A stretch of 64,000 nt of DNA from Streptomyces puniciscabiei (lineage in GTDB: Bacteria > Actinomycetota > Actinomycetes > Streptomycetales > Streptomycetaceae), in the NCBI RefSeq assembly GCF_006715785.1, contig NZ_VFNX01000001.1, positions 1,378,501 to 1,442,500 on the forward strand, read 5' to 3'. Below the pieces are notes generated by a model that saw only the letters and a list, made by a program, of their open reading frames with translations, was not told the origin of the DNA and made no database searches. A program made the translations under genes and the position numbers. Within the stretch, counting starts at the first letter, position 1. The number at the start of each line of letters is the position of its first letter. Positions 27,300-37,020 of the stretch are shown in pieces.

Positions 27300-29516
27300 T
27301 CACCCCTTTTCCAGGTACTGCTCCCTTTCCTCGTCCACAAGAGCGTCCAGGGCTGTGCGCAGGCCGGGAAGCCGCCGTAGCTCCGGATCCGCCGCCACCA
27401 CCGCCGTCGCCTCCTCTCTCGCCTCGGCGATGACCTCCTCGTCCTCGATGACCGCCAGGACGCGCAAGGAGGAACGGGCACCGGACTGGGCCTGGCCGAG
27501 GACATCGCCCTCGCGGCGCTGTTCGAGGTCGATGCGGGAGAGTTCGAAGCCGTCGAGGGTGGAGGCGACCGCGTTCAGGCGCTGGCGGGCCGCACTCGCC
27601 TCGGGCATCTCGGTGACCAGGAGGCACAGACCGGGGGCCGAGCCCCGGCCGACGCGGCCGCGGAGCTGGTGGAGCTGGGAGACACCGAAGCGGTCGGCGT
27701 CCATGATGACCATCACCGTGGCATTGGGGACGTTCACGCCGACCTCGATGACCGTGGTGGCGACCAGGACGTCGGTCTCGCCCGCGGCGAAGCGGCGCAT
27801 CACCGCGTCCTTGTCGTCGGGGTGCATTCGGCCGTGCAGGACCTCCACCCTCAGGCCCTGCAGGGGGCCGCGGCCCAGCTGGTCGGCGACGTCCAGGACC
27901 GCGAGCGGCGGGCGCTTCTCCGCCTCGTCCTCGGGCGACTTCTGCCTGGCCTTCCCGGGATCGTCCTCCTCGTCCCCGATCCGGGGGCAGACGACGTACG
28001 CCTGGTGGCCGCCTCCCACCTCCTCGCGGACCCGCTCCCAGGCCCGAGCGAGGAAGTGCGGCTTGTCGGCGGCGGGGACGACGTGGCTGGCGATCGGGGA
28101 GCGGCCGGCCGGGAGCTGGTCGAGGACGGAGGTCTCCAGGTCGCCGAAGACGGTCATGGCGACCGTGCGCGGGATCGGGGTGGCCGTCATGACCAGCAGG
28201 TGAGGAGGCTGCTTGCCCTTGCCGCGCAGGGCGTCGCGCTGCTCCACGCCGAAGCGGTGCTGCTCGTCGACCACGACCAGGCCGAGGTCGTGGAACTGGA
28301 CCTTGTCCTCGATCAGCGCGTGGGTGCCGATGACGATGCCGGCCTCGCCGGTGACCAGGTCCAGCAGCGCCTGGCGGCGGGCGGCGGCGCCCATGGAGCC
28401 GGTGAGCAGGACGACCTTGGTGGCGTGCTCGGCGCCGCCCAGCATGCCGCCCTCGGCCAGTTCGCCCATCATCTCGGTCACCGAGCGGTGGTGCTGCTGG
28501 GCGAGCACCTCGGTGGGCGCGAGCATGGCGGCCTGCCCGCCCGCGTCGACCACGGCGAGCATGGCGCGCAGGGCCACCATGGTCTTGCCCGAACCCACCT
28601 CGCCCTGCAGCAGGCGGTGCATCGGGTGCTCGGTCGCGAGGTCGTCGAAGATCTCCTTGGAGACCTTCTGCTGGCCCTCGGTGAGGGTGAAGGGCAGGCG
28701 GTCGTCGAAGGCGGCGAGGAGGCCGTCGGGTTTCGGGGTGCGGGGGACGGCCGGCAGCTGGGTGTCCGCGTAGCGGCGGCGGGCCAGGGCGACCTGGAGG
28801 ACGAAGGCCTCGTCCCACTTCAGCCGGGCGCGGGCGTCGGCGATGTCGGCCTTGGTGTGCGGGCGGTGGATCTTGAGGAGGGCCTCGGGGAGCGGGATCA
28901 GGCCGCGGCCCTCGCGCAGGGAGGGCGGCAGGGGGTCCAGGGCCTCCTGGGCGGTGGGCAGCACCGTCTGGACCGCCTTGCCGATCTTCCAGGACTCCAG
29001 CTTCGCGGTGGCCGGATAGATGGGGATCAGGGCGCCGGCCCAGCTCTCCACCGTTTCGTCACTGTCGCCGCGCAGCAACTCGTAGGCGGGGTGGGCGAGT
29101 TGGAGGCGGCGGTTGAAGACCGAGACCTTTCCGGCGAACATCGCGCGTGTGCCGGGCAGCAGCTCCTTGTGCGGCTTGTGGACGCCGTTGCCGAAGAAGA
29201 CCAGCTGGAGCCGGCCGCTGCCGTCGGTGATCGTGACCTCCAGGCGCTGGCCCTTGCCGCGCGGGGCCTTGGCGGAGGCGAAGGTGTGCAGGCGGGCGTC
29301 GGCCACCTGGGCGACCACCGTGACGTGTTCGTCCATGGGCAGCTCGGCGAGCTGGGTGAGCTGGCCGCGCTCCTCGTATCTGCGCGGGTAGTGGTGGAGG
29401 AGGTCGCCGACGGTGTGCAGGCCGAGGTGCTCGGCCATCACCTTCGCGGTGGCGGGGCCGAGCACCGACTTCAGTGGCTGCTTCAGTGGTTCGTCCAGTC
29501 CGTGCACGAGATCCAT
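27300..29516 (-). CDS. recG: ATP-dependent DNA helicase RecG
   Basis: 738 residues, remodelling stalled forks and Holliday junctions. An N-terminal wedge/OB domain is followed by two RecA-like lobes. Motifs: Walker A GEVGSGKT (about 300), DEQHRFG (about 415), TATPIPRT, and QLRGRVGRG. Start ATG 29516 (MDLVHGLDEPLK); ATG 29537 is possible and neither has a good ribosome-binding site. It heads the recG-rsmD-coaD block and diverges from the Hsp90 gene at 29683. Confidence 0.96.
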   Translation of the reverse strand: MDLVHGLDEPLKQPLKSVLGPATAKVMAEHLGLHTVGDLLHHYPRRYEERGQLTQLAELPMDEHVTVVAQVADARLHTFASAKAPRGKGQRLEVTITDGSGRLQLVFFGNGVHKPHKELLPGTRAMFAGKVSVFNRRLQLAHPAYELLRGDSDETVESWAGALIPIYPATAKLESWKIGKAVQTVLPTAQEALDPLPPSLREGRGLIPLPEALLKIHRPHTKADIADARARLKWDEAFVLQVALARRRYADTQLPAVPRTPKPDGLLAAFDDRLPFTLTEGQQKVSKEIFDDLATEHPMHRLLQGEVGSGKTMVALRAMLAVVDAGGQAAMLAPTEVLAQQHHRSVTEMMGELAEGGMLGGAEHATKVVLLTGSMGAAARRQALLDLVTGEAGIVIGTHALIEDKVQFHDLGLVVVDEQHRFGVEQRDALRGKGKQPPHLLVMTATPIPRTVAMTVFGDLETSVLDQLPAGRSPIASHVVPAADKPHFLARAWERVREEVGGGHQAYVVCPRIGDEEDDPGKARQKSPEDEAEKRPPLAVLDVADQLGRGPLQGLRVEVLHGRMHPDDKDAVMRRFAAGETDVLVATTVIEVGVNVPNATVMVIMDADRFGVSQLHQLRGRVGRGSAPGLCLLVTEMPEASAARQRLNAVASTLDGFELSRIDLEQRREGDVLGQAQSGARSSLRVLAVIEDEEVIAEAREEATAVVAADPELRRLPGLRTALDALVDEEREQYLEKG

Positions 29517-29682
29517 TGCACACCACGGCACCGACAATGCCGTATACGTCGTGGGAAAGTCCTGGTCGGGCGGGCTGTCCGGGCTCTAGGATGGCGCGCT
29601 CCGGCCATCCTTCGCGGTCACCGCCCCACCTGGGACCGCCCGACCCCGCGCCGATGCTCCTCCCCCCTCCGGCGCTGCGACG

Positions 29683-31515
29683 ATGGACTACCAGAGCTCA
29701 CAGACATCCCAGAGTCCCCACTCACCTCATACGTTCCAGGTCGACCTGCGCGGCCTGGTGGATCTGCTCTCCCATCACCTCTACTCCAGCCCCAAGGTCT
29801 ATCTGCGCGAGCTGCTGCAGAACGCCGTCGACGCCATCACGGCACGGCGGGGCGAGGAGCCCGGCGCCCCGGCCCGGGTGCGGCTGTACGCCGACGGCGG
29901 CGGTCTGCGCGTGGAGGACAGCGGGATCGGGCTCACCGAGGCGGACGTGCACGAACTGCTGGCCACCATCGGGCGCAGCTCCAAGCGGGCCGAGGGCGTG
30001 CAGGAGGCCCGTTCGGGCTTCCTCGGCCAGTTCGGCATCGGCCTGCTGGCCTGCTTCCTCGTCGCCGAGCGGATCCGGGTGGTCAGCCGCAGCGCCCGTA
30101 CGCCCGGCGCACCACCGGTGGAGTGGACGGCCCGCGACGACGGCTCGTACACCGTGCGGACCCTGCCCGGCTCCGCGCGGCCCGAGCCCGGTACGACCGT
30201 GCACCTGACCGCGCGGCCCGGGGCGGCCGAGTGGCTGGCACCGGAGCGGGTCCTGAGCCTGGCCCGCGACTTCGGCGCGCTGCTGCCGTACGACGTCCGG
30301 GTGGGCGAGGAGCCGGTCACCGATCTGCCCGCGCCCTGGGACCGGCCGTATCCGAGCCCTTCGAGCAGAAGGGTGGCGCTGGCCCGGCACTGTCACGAGC
30401 TGTTCGGGTTCACGCCGCTGGACTCGATCGACCTGGCCGTGCCGCTGGCCGGGATCCGCGGGGTGGCGTACGTGCTGCCGGCGGCCGTGAGTCCGGCCCA
30501 GCGGGCGACCCACCGGGTGCATCTGAAGGGCATGCTGCTGACCGAGCGGGCCGAACAGCTGCTGCCCGACTGGGCGTTCTTCGTGCGCTGCGTCCTGGAC
30601 ACCGACAGTCTGCGGCCGACCGCCTCGCGCGAGTCGCTGTACGAGGACGAGACGCTGGCCGCGGTGCGGGAGGCGCTCGGCGAAAGGATCCGCTCGTGGC
30701 TCACGGGGCTCGCCGCCGGTGATCCGGAGCGGCTGACGGCGTTCCTCGCCGTGCACCACCTGGGCGTGAAGTCCCTCGCCCGGCACGACCGCGACATGCT
30801 GCGCACGATGCTGCCCTGGCTGCCGTTCGAGACGACCGACGGGCAGCTGTCCCTGGAGGAGTTCGCGCAGCGGCACCCGGTGGTGCACTTCACCCGGACC
30901 GTCGAGGAGTACCGGCAGGTGGCGCCGATCGCCGCCGCTCAGGGCGTCGGCGTGGTCAACGGCGGCTACACGTACGACGGCGACCTGGTCGAGGCGCTGC
31001 CGTCGGTGCGGCCGGGGACGGTGGTCGCCGAGCTGGACGCGGACACCGTGACCGCGCACCTGGACGCGGTCGACCCGGGCGAGGAACTGGCCCTGTCCGG
31101 CTTCCTGGCGGCGGCGCGGGCGAGACTCGACCCGCTGGGCTGTGACGTCGTACTCCGGGCCTTCCATCCGCTGTCCGTGCCCGCGCTGCACCTGGACGAC
31201 CGGGCCGCGCGGCACGAGCAGGCCCGCGCGGCGGCCGAGGAGCAGGCCGACGACCTGTGGGCGGGCATCCTCGGCTCGCTGCGCGGCAGCGCCCCACGCG
31301 CGCGTCTGGTGCTCAACCACCTCAACCCGCTGGTGCGCAGGATCAGTTCGCTCAAGGACACGGAGCTGATCGGCACGGCCACCGAGTCGCTGTACGGGCA
31401 GGCCCTGCTGATGGCGCAGCGCCCGCTCAGGCCGGCGGACTCGGCGCTGCTGAACCGGGCGTTCATCGGCCTGCTGGAGTGGGCGACCCATGGGGAGACG
31501 ACGGGCGATGAGTGA
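29683..31515 (+). CDS. Hsp90-family chaperone homologue (HtpG-like)
   Basis: A 610-residue GHKL ATPase of the Hsp90 type, diverged from classical HtpG. N-domain nucleotide motifs are intact: ELLQNAVDAI (43-52, Asn47), EDSGIGLTEADVHELL (78-93), GFLGQFGIGLLACFLVAE (112-129). In the middle domain, LRPTASRESLYED (about 310) keeps the SRE catalytic-arginine segment. The N-terminal lid is shorter and the C-terminal dimerisation domain is divergent. ATG 29683. The stop overlaps the start of the TPR gene by 8 bases, so the two are translationally coupled and probably act together. The sequence does not reveal the client. Confidence 0.9.
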   Translation: MDYQSSQTSQSPHSPHTFQVDLRGLVDLLSHHLYSSPKVYLRELLQNAVDAITARRGEEPGAPARVRLYADGGGLRVEDSGIGLTEADVHELLATIGRSSKRAEGVQEARSGFLGQFGIGLLACFLVAERIRVVSRSARTPGAPPVEWTARDDGSYTVRTLPGSARPEPGTTVHLTARPGAAEWLAPERVLSLARDFGALLPYDVRVGEEPVTDLPAPWDRPYPSPSSRRVALARHCHELFGFTPLDSIDLAVPLAGIRGVAYVLPAAVSPAQRATHRVHLKGMLLTERAEQLLPDWAFFVRCVLDTDSLRPTASRESLYEDETLAAVREALGERIRSWLTGLAAGDPERLTAFLAVHHLGVKSLARHDRDMLRTMLPWLPFETTDGQLSLEEFAQRHPVVHFTRTVEEYRQVAPIAAAQGVGVVNGGYTYDGDLVEALPSVRPGTVVAELDADTVTAHLDAVDPGEELALSGFLAAARARLDPLGCDVVLRAFHPLSVPALHLDDRAARHEQARAAAEEQADDLWAGILGSLRGSAPRARLVLNHLNPLVRRISSLKDTELIGTATESLYGQALLMAQRPLRPADSALLNRAFIGLLEWATHGETTGDE

Positions 31516-34500
31516 GATCACGGACTTCGACGCGCTGCGCCGGGCGATGGCGGAGAACTCCGAGCAGCCCGAGGGCCCGGCCCGCAACGCGCGCGCGGAG
31601 CAGCTGCTGGCCGCGGCCGAGGGCCTCGGCATCCCGCCGGCCGTCATCGAGGCGCTCGGGCACCAGCTGAAGGTCTACAACTACAGCTCCGAGAAGGACA
31701 AGATGTTCGTCCCCTTCGCGCGGCTGCTGCGCATGTGGGACGAACGGCCCGAGGACTTCGACGCGTACGAGGCGCACTCGCTGCACTGGGTCTTCAAGTG
31801 GATGTCGGCGGGCATGCTGGACCAGCCGCACGTCCCGCTCGCCTCGATCGAGAAGTGGCTCGGCGAGATGGCGCACCGCTACCGGCTCGCCGGGTACTCC
31901 GAACGCGCCGTGCGCGGCGCCGAGTTCAGCGTGGCCGCGCACGTGGGGGACCTGGCGCGCGCGCAGCGGGCCTACGCGGCGTGGCTCGCCGCGGACCGTG
32001 ACGAGATGGCCGACTGTCACGCCTGCGAGCTGCACGGGCAGGGCTTCTGGCAGGCCGAGCTCGGGCGGGACGAGGAAGCGCTGGAGTTGTGGCGGCCGGT
32101 GCTGGAGGGCGAGTTCGCCTGCGCGCACGAACCGCACACCGTGCTGGCCTCCTCGCTCGCCCCGCTGCTGCGCCTGGGCCGCTTGGACGAGGCCCGCGCG
32201 CACCACCTGCGGGGCTTCCGCCTCGTCCGCCCGATGGAGTCGATGCGCAGCGCGTACGCGGACCATGTGGAGTTCTGCGCGCTGACCGGGAACGAGGCAC
32301 GCGCTCTGGAACTGCTCGCCGAACGGCCCGCGTACTTCACGGACACCGGGCACCCGCGCAGCCGGCTGGAGTTCATGGCCGTGGTGACGCTGCTGATGGA
32401 CCGGCTGAACGGGCTGGGCCTCGGCGGGCAGCGGGTGCCGGGGCCGGCCGGGCGGACCTGGACGGCGGGCGAACTCGCCGCCCACGCGCGCGAGGAGACG
32501 CTGGAACTGGCCGAGCGGTTCGACCGGCGCAACGGCACGTCGCACGTCGGCGACCGGGCACGCGCGCGTATGGACCAGCGGCCGCTGGTGGAGCGCCTGC
32601 CGCTGGGCGTGCGGACGGTGCGCCCGGCGCCCGTCCCGGTCGCCGCGCCCCCGCCGCCCCAGGCGCACGGCGAGCCCGGCCTGGCGGCCCTGCTCGCCGA
32701 GGCCCGGCGGTTGTCGGAGACCCTGCAGCCGCACGCCTTGGAGGCGTGGGCCGCCGTCGCGCGGGCCGCGCGCGGTGCGGAGCTGGGGCCGCGTGACCGC
32801 GCGGAGCTCGCCGACCACGAGGCGATGAGCCGCGGCCCCGCGGGCATCGAGCTGTTCGAGCAGGCGGCGGCCCTGTACGCGGAGGCGGGCGACCCCGGCG
32901 AGGCCCTGGCGGCACGCGCGCGTGGAGCGTACGTCCGCGCGCTGACGGGCGAGGTGGACCCGGCGCTGGCGACGGTCACCGGCCTGTACGACGAGGCGCT
33001 CGCCCTGTACGCCGAGGAGGCCACCGGCGTACGCCAGACGGCGTCGGTGCTGATCAGCCGGGCCCGGATCCTGATGCGGTGCGTGCACGCGGGGGCGCCC
33101 GTCCTGCGGGACCCGGCACCGGGCACACCGGACCCGGGCTTTCCCGCGCCCCCGGCACCGGCCGTGCCGGACGCGGGTGATTCCGCTGCCGAAGCCCTGG
33201 TGACGGACACAACGGCCACGGACGGTCGCGCACCCTCGGGCCGCGTGCCGGACGCCCCGGTCACCGACGCGACGGCCTCGGACGGACCGGGGTGCGAGGG
33301 CCTGTTGCCAGGCGGTGCGGTCTCCGGCGAGGCAGCCGCCCCGAGGCCGGGGGTCGAGGACGGCGTGCCAGGCGGGGAGGTGCCGGAGCCGGCTGCGGAT
33401 GTGCTCGCGCGGGCCGAGCAGGCCGTGCGGGAGGTGCTGGCGCTGGTCGACGGGCGGGCCGGGGACGATGTGCGGCTGGCCGCCCGGGCCGCGGAGGCGC
33501 GGGCGATGCTCGCCGAGCTGGCGGAGCTGCGCGGGGACGCCGGACGGGCCGCGGAGCTGTTCCGGCGGGCGGCCGACGCTTATGTGAGCGCCGGGCTGCC
33601 CTGGTTCGCCGTGGAGTACGAGGTGCGGGTCGCCGCGCTGGCCCATCAGGCGGGCGACGCGGCCGGGGCCGAGCGGGCGCTGCGGGCCGCGCTGGAGCAC
33701 GGCGGGCCGTACGTGGAGCCGGTCGGGCGGGCCCAGCTGCATCTGCAGCTCGCCGAGGTCCTCGGCGCCCGGGGTGAGGTGGCCGAGGCCGCCGAGCACG
33801 CGCTGGAGGCCGCGCACTGGGCCGACGAGGCGGGCGAGAGCGGCACGCTGGGCGCCTGGGCGCGGCAGCAGCTGGGCGGGTGCCTGCTGCGGCAGGGCCG
33901 GTACGCCGAGGCCGCCGAGGTGCTGGAGTCGGCGCTGGCCGACCTGTCCGACGAGACGCACGGGGACGGGGCCGTCGTACAGGCGCGGTGGTGGCTCGGC
34001 GACTGCCTGAGCGAGCTGGGCGACCACCGCGCGGCCGCCGAGCACAGGCTGCGGGCGGCCGAGACCGCCCGGCACTGGCCCGAGCAGCAGGACCACGCCA
34101 CGCTCGCCCACCTCGCCGCCGAGTCACTGAGCAAGGCCGGTCTGCTGCAGGAGGCGGACCGGGCTTACGTCCGGGCCGGTGAGCTCTGGCGCGGACTGGG
34201 CAACCACGCCTTCCTCGTGCGCTCGCTGCGCGCCCGCGGCTGGCTGGCGCTGCGCGGGGACGGCGGGGCGCAGGGCGCACGGGAGCTGATGACGGAGGCG
34301 GTGCGCGCGTGCGAGCGGGCGCGGGGGGACGCGGCCGACCCGGTGTCCCGGGAACAGCTCACGGAGGAACTCGCCCACACCCACCGCCAGTTCGGCGATC
34401 TGCTGGCCCGCGCGGCGATCGAGCAGGACGGGGATGACGAGGAGGACGAGGAGCGGGCGCAGGGCGAAGACGGCGTGATCCAGGACCTGTTCGAGGCGGC

Positions 34501-34738
34501 GCTGGTCCAGATGGACCGGGCGGCCGCGCTGTTCGGCGCGCTGGGCGCGGACGGGCTGCACGACCGTACCGGTGCCGAACTGGCCGCCGGGCGGCTGGAG
34601 GCCGGCCTCGGCCGGCCCGCCGAGGCGGCGGCACGTGCGCGTGCCGTGCTCACGGCCTACGAAGGTGCCGGCGACGAGGACGAGACCGTGCGGGCGCGGC
34701 GGGCGGAGGCCAACGGGATGCTCGGGCCCGGACAGTGA
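31508..34738 (+). CDS. Large TPR-repeat protein coupled to Hsp90 homologue
   Basis: 1076 residues from ATG 31508 (MSEITDFDALRRAM), overlapping the Hsp90 stop. It is almost entirely alpha-helical tetratricopeptide repeats. The N-terminal block (about 1-520) includes KVYNYSSEKDKMFVPFARLLRMWDE, a linker of low complexity rich in Pro/Ala/Gly/Asp lies at about 528-630, and a second TPR block (about 630-1076) holds the repeats RAAELFRRAADAYVSAGLP, HALEAAHWADEAGE and ADRAYVRAGELWR. There is no transmembrane segment or enzymatic motif. TPR proteins commonly bind Hsp90 C-termini, so a dedicated co-chaperone or scaffold is the natural inference. Confidence 0.85.
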   Translation: MSEITDFDALRRAMAENSEQPEGPARNARAEQLLAAAEGLGIPPAVIEALGHQLKVYNYSSEKDKMFVPFARLLRMWDERPEDFDAYEAHSLHWVFKWMSAGMLDQPHVPLASIEKWLGEMAHRYRLAGYSERAVRGAEFSVAAHVGDLARAQRAYAAWLAADRDEMADCHACELHGQGFWQAELGRDEEALELWRPVLEGEFACAHEPHTVLASSLAPLLRLGRLDEARAHHLRGFRLVRPMESMRSAYADHVEFCALTGNEARALELLAERPAYFTDTGHPRSRLEFMAVVTLLMDRLNGLGLGGQRVPGPAGRTWTAGELAAHAREETLELAERFDRRNGTSHVGDRARARMDQRPLVERLPLGVRTVRPAPVPVAAPPPPQAHGEPGLAALLAEARRLSETLQPHALEAWAAVARAARGAELGPRDRAELADHEAMSRGPAGIELFEQAAALYAEAGDPGEALAARARGAYVRALTGEVDPALATVTGLYDEALALYAEEATGVRQTASVLISRARILMRCVHAGAPVLRDPAPGTPDPGFPAPPAPAVPDAGDSAAEALVTDTTATDGRAPSGRVPDAPVTDATASDGPGCEGLLPGGAVSGEAAAPRPGVEDGVPGGEVPEPAADVLARAEQAVREVLALVDGRAGDDVRLAARAAEARAMLAELAELRGDAGRAAELFRRAADAYVSAGLPWFAVEYEVRVAALAHQAGDAAGAERALRAALEHGGPYVEPVGRAQLHLQLAEVLGARGEVAEAAEHALEAAHWADEAGESGTLGAWARQQLGGCLLRQGRYAEAAEVLESALADLSDETHGDGAVVQARWWLGDCLSELGDHRAAAEHRLRAAETARHWPEQQDHATLAHLAAESLSKAGLLQEADRAYVRAGELWRGLGNHAFLVRSLRARGWLALRGDGGAQGARELMTEAVRACERARGDAADPVSREQLTEELAHTHRQFGDLLARAAIEQDGDDEEDEERAQGEDGVIQDLFEAALVQMDRAAALFGALGADGLHDRTGAELAAGRLEAGLGRPAEAAARARAVLTAYEGAGDEDETVRARRAEANGMLGPGQ

Positions 34739-34747
34739 GGCGCGGGG

Positions 34748-36460
34748 TCACTCCACGCCGATGAGCAGCAGGGTCCCCTGCCGGCCGCCCCGGTACACGA
34801 CCGTGTCCACGGCGAGGTAGGACTCCCGTACGCGGCCCTGAAGGTGCTCGGCGACGGCCTCGGGGGCCTCGTCGCCGACGACGAGGGTGACCAGCTCGCC
34901 GCCGGCCTGGAGCATGCGGTCCAGGACGGTCGCGGCGGTGGCGGTCACCTCCTCGCCGATCACCGCCACGTCGCCGTCGATCAGCCCGAGGACGTCACCG
35001 GCCTGGCAGATGCCGGCCGTCGTCCACGACTGGCGTTCGGCGACGACGACCTCGGCGTACCGGGTGGCGCCTGCCGCCGCCGTCATCTGGACGACGTCCT
35101 CGTCGAACCGGCGCCCCGGCTCGTGCACGGCGAGCGCGGCGATGCCCTGGACCGCCGACCGGGTCGGGATCAGGGCCACCCGGATGCCCTCGGTGCGGGC
35201 CTGCTCGGCGGCCGCAGCGGCCGTGTGGCGCAGCTCGGCGTCGTTGGGCAGCAGGACCACCTCGCGCGCGTGGGCCCGCCGTACGGCCTGCACCAGTTCC
35301 CCGCTGGCGGGCGGCTCCCCCGGGCGCGCGAGGACGGTCGTGGCGCCCGCTTCGGTGTACAGCCCGGCCAGGCCCTCGCCCGGTACGACGGCGACGACGG
35401 CCCGCTGGGCGCGCTCGCGCGGGGGCCGCTCGCCGCCGGTGTGCACGTCCCCGAGCCCGAAGTGGGTGATCCGGATCCGGTACGGCCGCCCGGCCTCCAC
35501 GCCCGCCTCCACGGCGGCGCCCGCGTCGTCGACGTGCACATGGACGTTCCACAGCCCGTCGCCGCCGACCACGACCAGGGACTCGCCGAGCGCGTCGAGG
35601 CGCTCCCGCAGCCGGGCCACGGCCGCGTCGCCGGCCTCCAGGAGATAGATCACCTCGTAGGCGGGCCCACCGTCCTCGGCGCCCCCGGCGCACAGTCCGG
35701 CGTCCGTGGCGGCCACGCACGCGTGCCCCCCGGAAACCGCCTCGGGGCCCTGCTCGCCCTCCCCCGCCGCCGCACGGCTCTCCCGTGCTCCCGGAGCCTC
35801 CCGCACCGCCTCACCCGTGAACGCCTCCACCAGCGCCCCCAGCACCGCCACGAGCCCGCGGCCGCCCGCGTCGACCACCCCGGCCCGGCCGAGTACGGGC
35901 AGCTGTCCCGGAGTGGCCGCCAGGGCCGTCCGGGCGCCCTCGTAGGCGGCGCGCGCGACCGTGCCGCAGTCGCCCTCGGCCGCCTCGGCGGCCTCGGCGG
36001 CGGCCGAGGCGACGGTCAGCACGGTGCCCTCGACGGGGTGGGCCACGGCCTGCCGGGCGGAGTCGGCGGCCCGCCGCAGCGCCAGCCGCAGCGCCGCGCC
36101 GTCGCCGTGGGACGCCGCGCCGCCCTCCGCGAGCACCTGCGCCATGCCGCGCAGCAGCTGCGCCAGGATCGTCCCGGAGTTGCCGCGGGCCCCGATGAGC
36201 GCCCCGTGGGCCATCGCGTGCACGGTGTCCGCCAGGGAGGGCTCCCCGGCACCCGTCTCGTACCCGGCGAACACCGCCTCCACGGCCGTGGCCGCCGATT
36301 CCAGGGTGAGGTAGAGGTTCGTCCCGGTGTCGCCGTCGGCCACCGGATAGACGTTGATCGCGTCGATCTCCTCGCGCGCGCGTCCGAGCGCTCCGAGCGC
36401 CAGACCGCACCAGGTGCGCACCGCGAGAGCATCGAGCAACGTCTGCGGCACCTGCGCCAC
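34748..36460 (-). CDS. DAK2-domain phosphotransfer protein (FakA/YloV-like)
   Basis: 570 residues from GTG 36460 (VAQVPQTLLDALAV), with GGGAGG five bases upstream. The N-terminal DhaL-type domain holds the phosphate/Mg-binding loop NVYPVADGDTGTNLYLT (about 33-49) and HGALIGARGNSGTILAQLLRG. The C-terminal region (about 300-570) resembles the YloV/FakA family, with FGLGDVHTGG and an acidic D/E-rich tail. In Firmicutes FakA phosphorylates fatty acids with DegV-type FakB; no degV gene is adjacent, so a Streptomyces role is inferred only. The gene precedes rpmB divergently, as in Bacillus and mycobacteria. Confidence 0.85.
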   Translation of the reverse strand: MAQVPQTLLDALAVRTWCGLALGALGRAREEIDAINVYPVADGDTGTNLYLTLESAATAVEAVFAGYETGAGEPSLADTVHAMAHGALIGARGNSGTILAQLLRGMAQVLAEGGAASHGDGAALRLALRRAADSARQAVAHPVEGTVLTVASAAAEAAEAAEGDCGTVARAAYEGARTALAATPGQLPVLGRAGVVDAGGRGLVAVLGALVEAFTGEAVREAPGARESRAAAGEGEQGPEAVSGGHACVAATDAGLCAGGAEDGGPAYEVIYLLEAGDAAVARLRERLDALGESLVVVGGDGLWNVHVHVDDAGAAVEAGVEAGRPYRIRITHFGLGDVHTGGERPPRERAQRAVVAVVPGEGLAGLYTEAGATTVLARPGEPPASGELVQAVRRAHAREVVLLPNDAELRHTAAAAAEQARTEGIRVALIPTRSAVQGIAALAVHEPGRRFDEDVVQMTAAAGATRYAEVVVAERQSWTTAGICQAGDVLGLIDGDVAVIGEEVTATAATVLDRMLQAGGELVTLVVGDEAPEAVAEHLQGRVRESYLAVDTVVYRGGRQGTLLLIGVE

Positions 36461-36720
36461 CTGCGCCTCCCTGACCTGCTGGCTGGACGTGGACGCAGCG
36501 TAGACCCCGAAGTGGTGTCCACCGGAAGAGGGCCGGGAGCGGTGCCCTGAGCTGCCATGGTAGTTTCGTTCTACGGGCGCAGCCGTTGTATGCTGCTCCG
36601 GTTGCCCGATCCGATCGGGCCGTTCCCCTGGCAACGCCACTCAAGATCTCAGGTCTTAGGATCTCGATCCCGGCATGCCGGGATTAACCGTAAGTGCATC
36701 TGAAGTCTTTGGAGTGACCC

Positions 36721-36906
36721 GTGGCTGCCAACTGCGACGTCTGCGGCAAGGGGCCGGGCTTCGGCAACAACATCTCGTTTTCGCACCGCCGTACGTCCCG
36801 CCGCTGGAACCCGAACATCCAGCGTGTGCGTACCGTGGTCGGCGGGACGCCGAAGCGCGTGAACGCTTGCACCTCGTGCATCAAGGCCGGCAAGGTCTCG
36901 CGCTGA
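36721..36906 (+). CDS. rpmB: 50S ribosomal protein L28
   Basis: 61 residues from GTG 36721 ([20 protein letters not shown]), with GGAG about 7 bases upstream. The CDVCGKGP and CTSCIKAG Cys pairs indicate the zinc-binding form. The gene diverges from the DAK2 gene and is followed by a classic terminator. Confidence 0.97.
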   Translation: MAANCDVCGKGPGFGNNISFSHRRTSRRWNPNIQRVRTVVGGTPKRVNACTSCIKAGKVSR

Positions 36907-36950
36907 CGCTACAGCTGAGCGCGCGGCCACTGCCTGGTTCGCTGCACTGA

Positions 36951-36981
36951 GCCGGTCCACCGAAGGGTGGGCCGGCTTTTT
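36951..36981 (+). terminator. Rho-independent terminator of rpmB
   Basis: Arms GCCGGTCCACC (36951-36961) and GGTGGGCCGGC (36966-36976) pair with one G-U and a GAAG loop, followed by TTTTT (36977-36981). Confidence 0.93.
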
Positions 36982-37020
36982 GCCGTACCCGTGCGCGTGC
37001 GCCCGCACCCTCGCGCCGGG

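Noticed and set aside
36461-36720. Possible regulatory RNA between DAK2 gene and rpmB
   Set aside because: Only short dyads are visible and a divergent promoter pair explains the interval.
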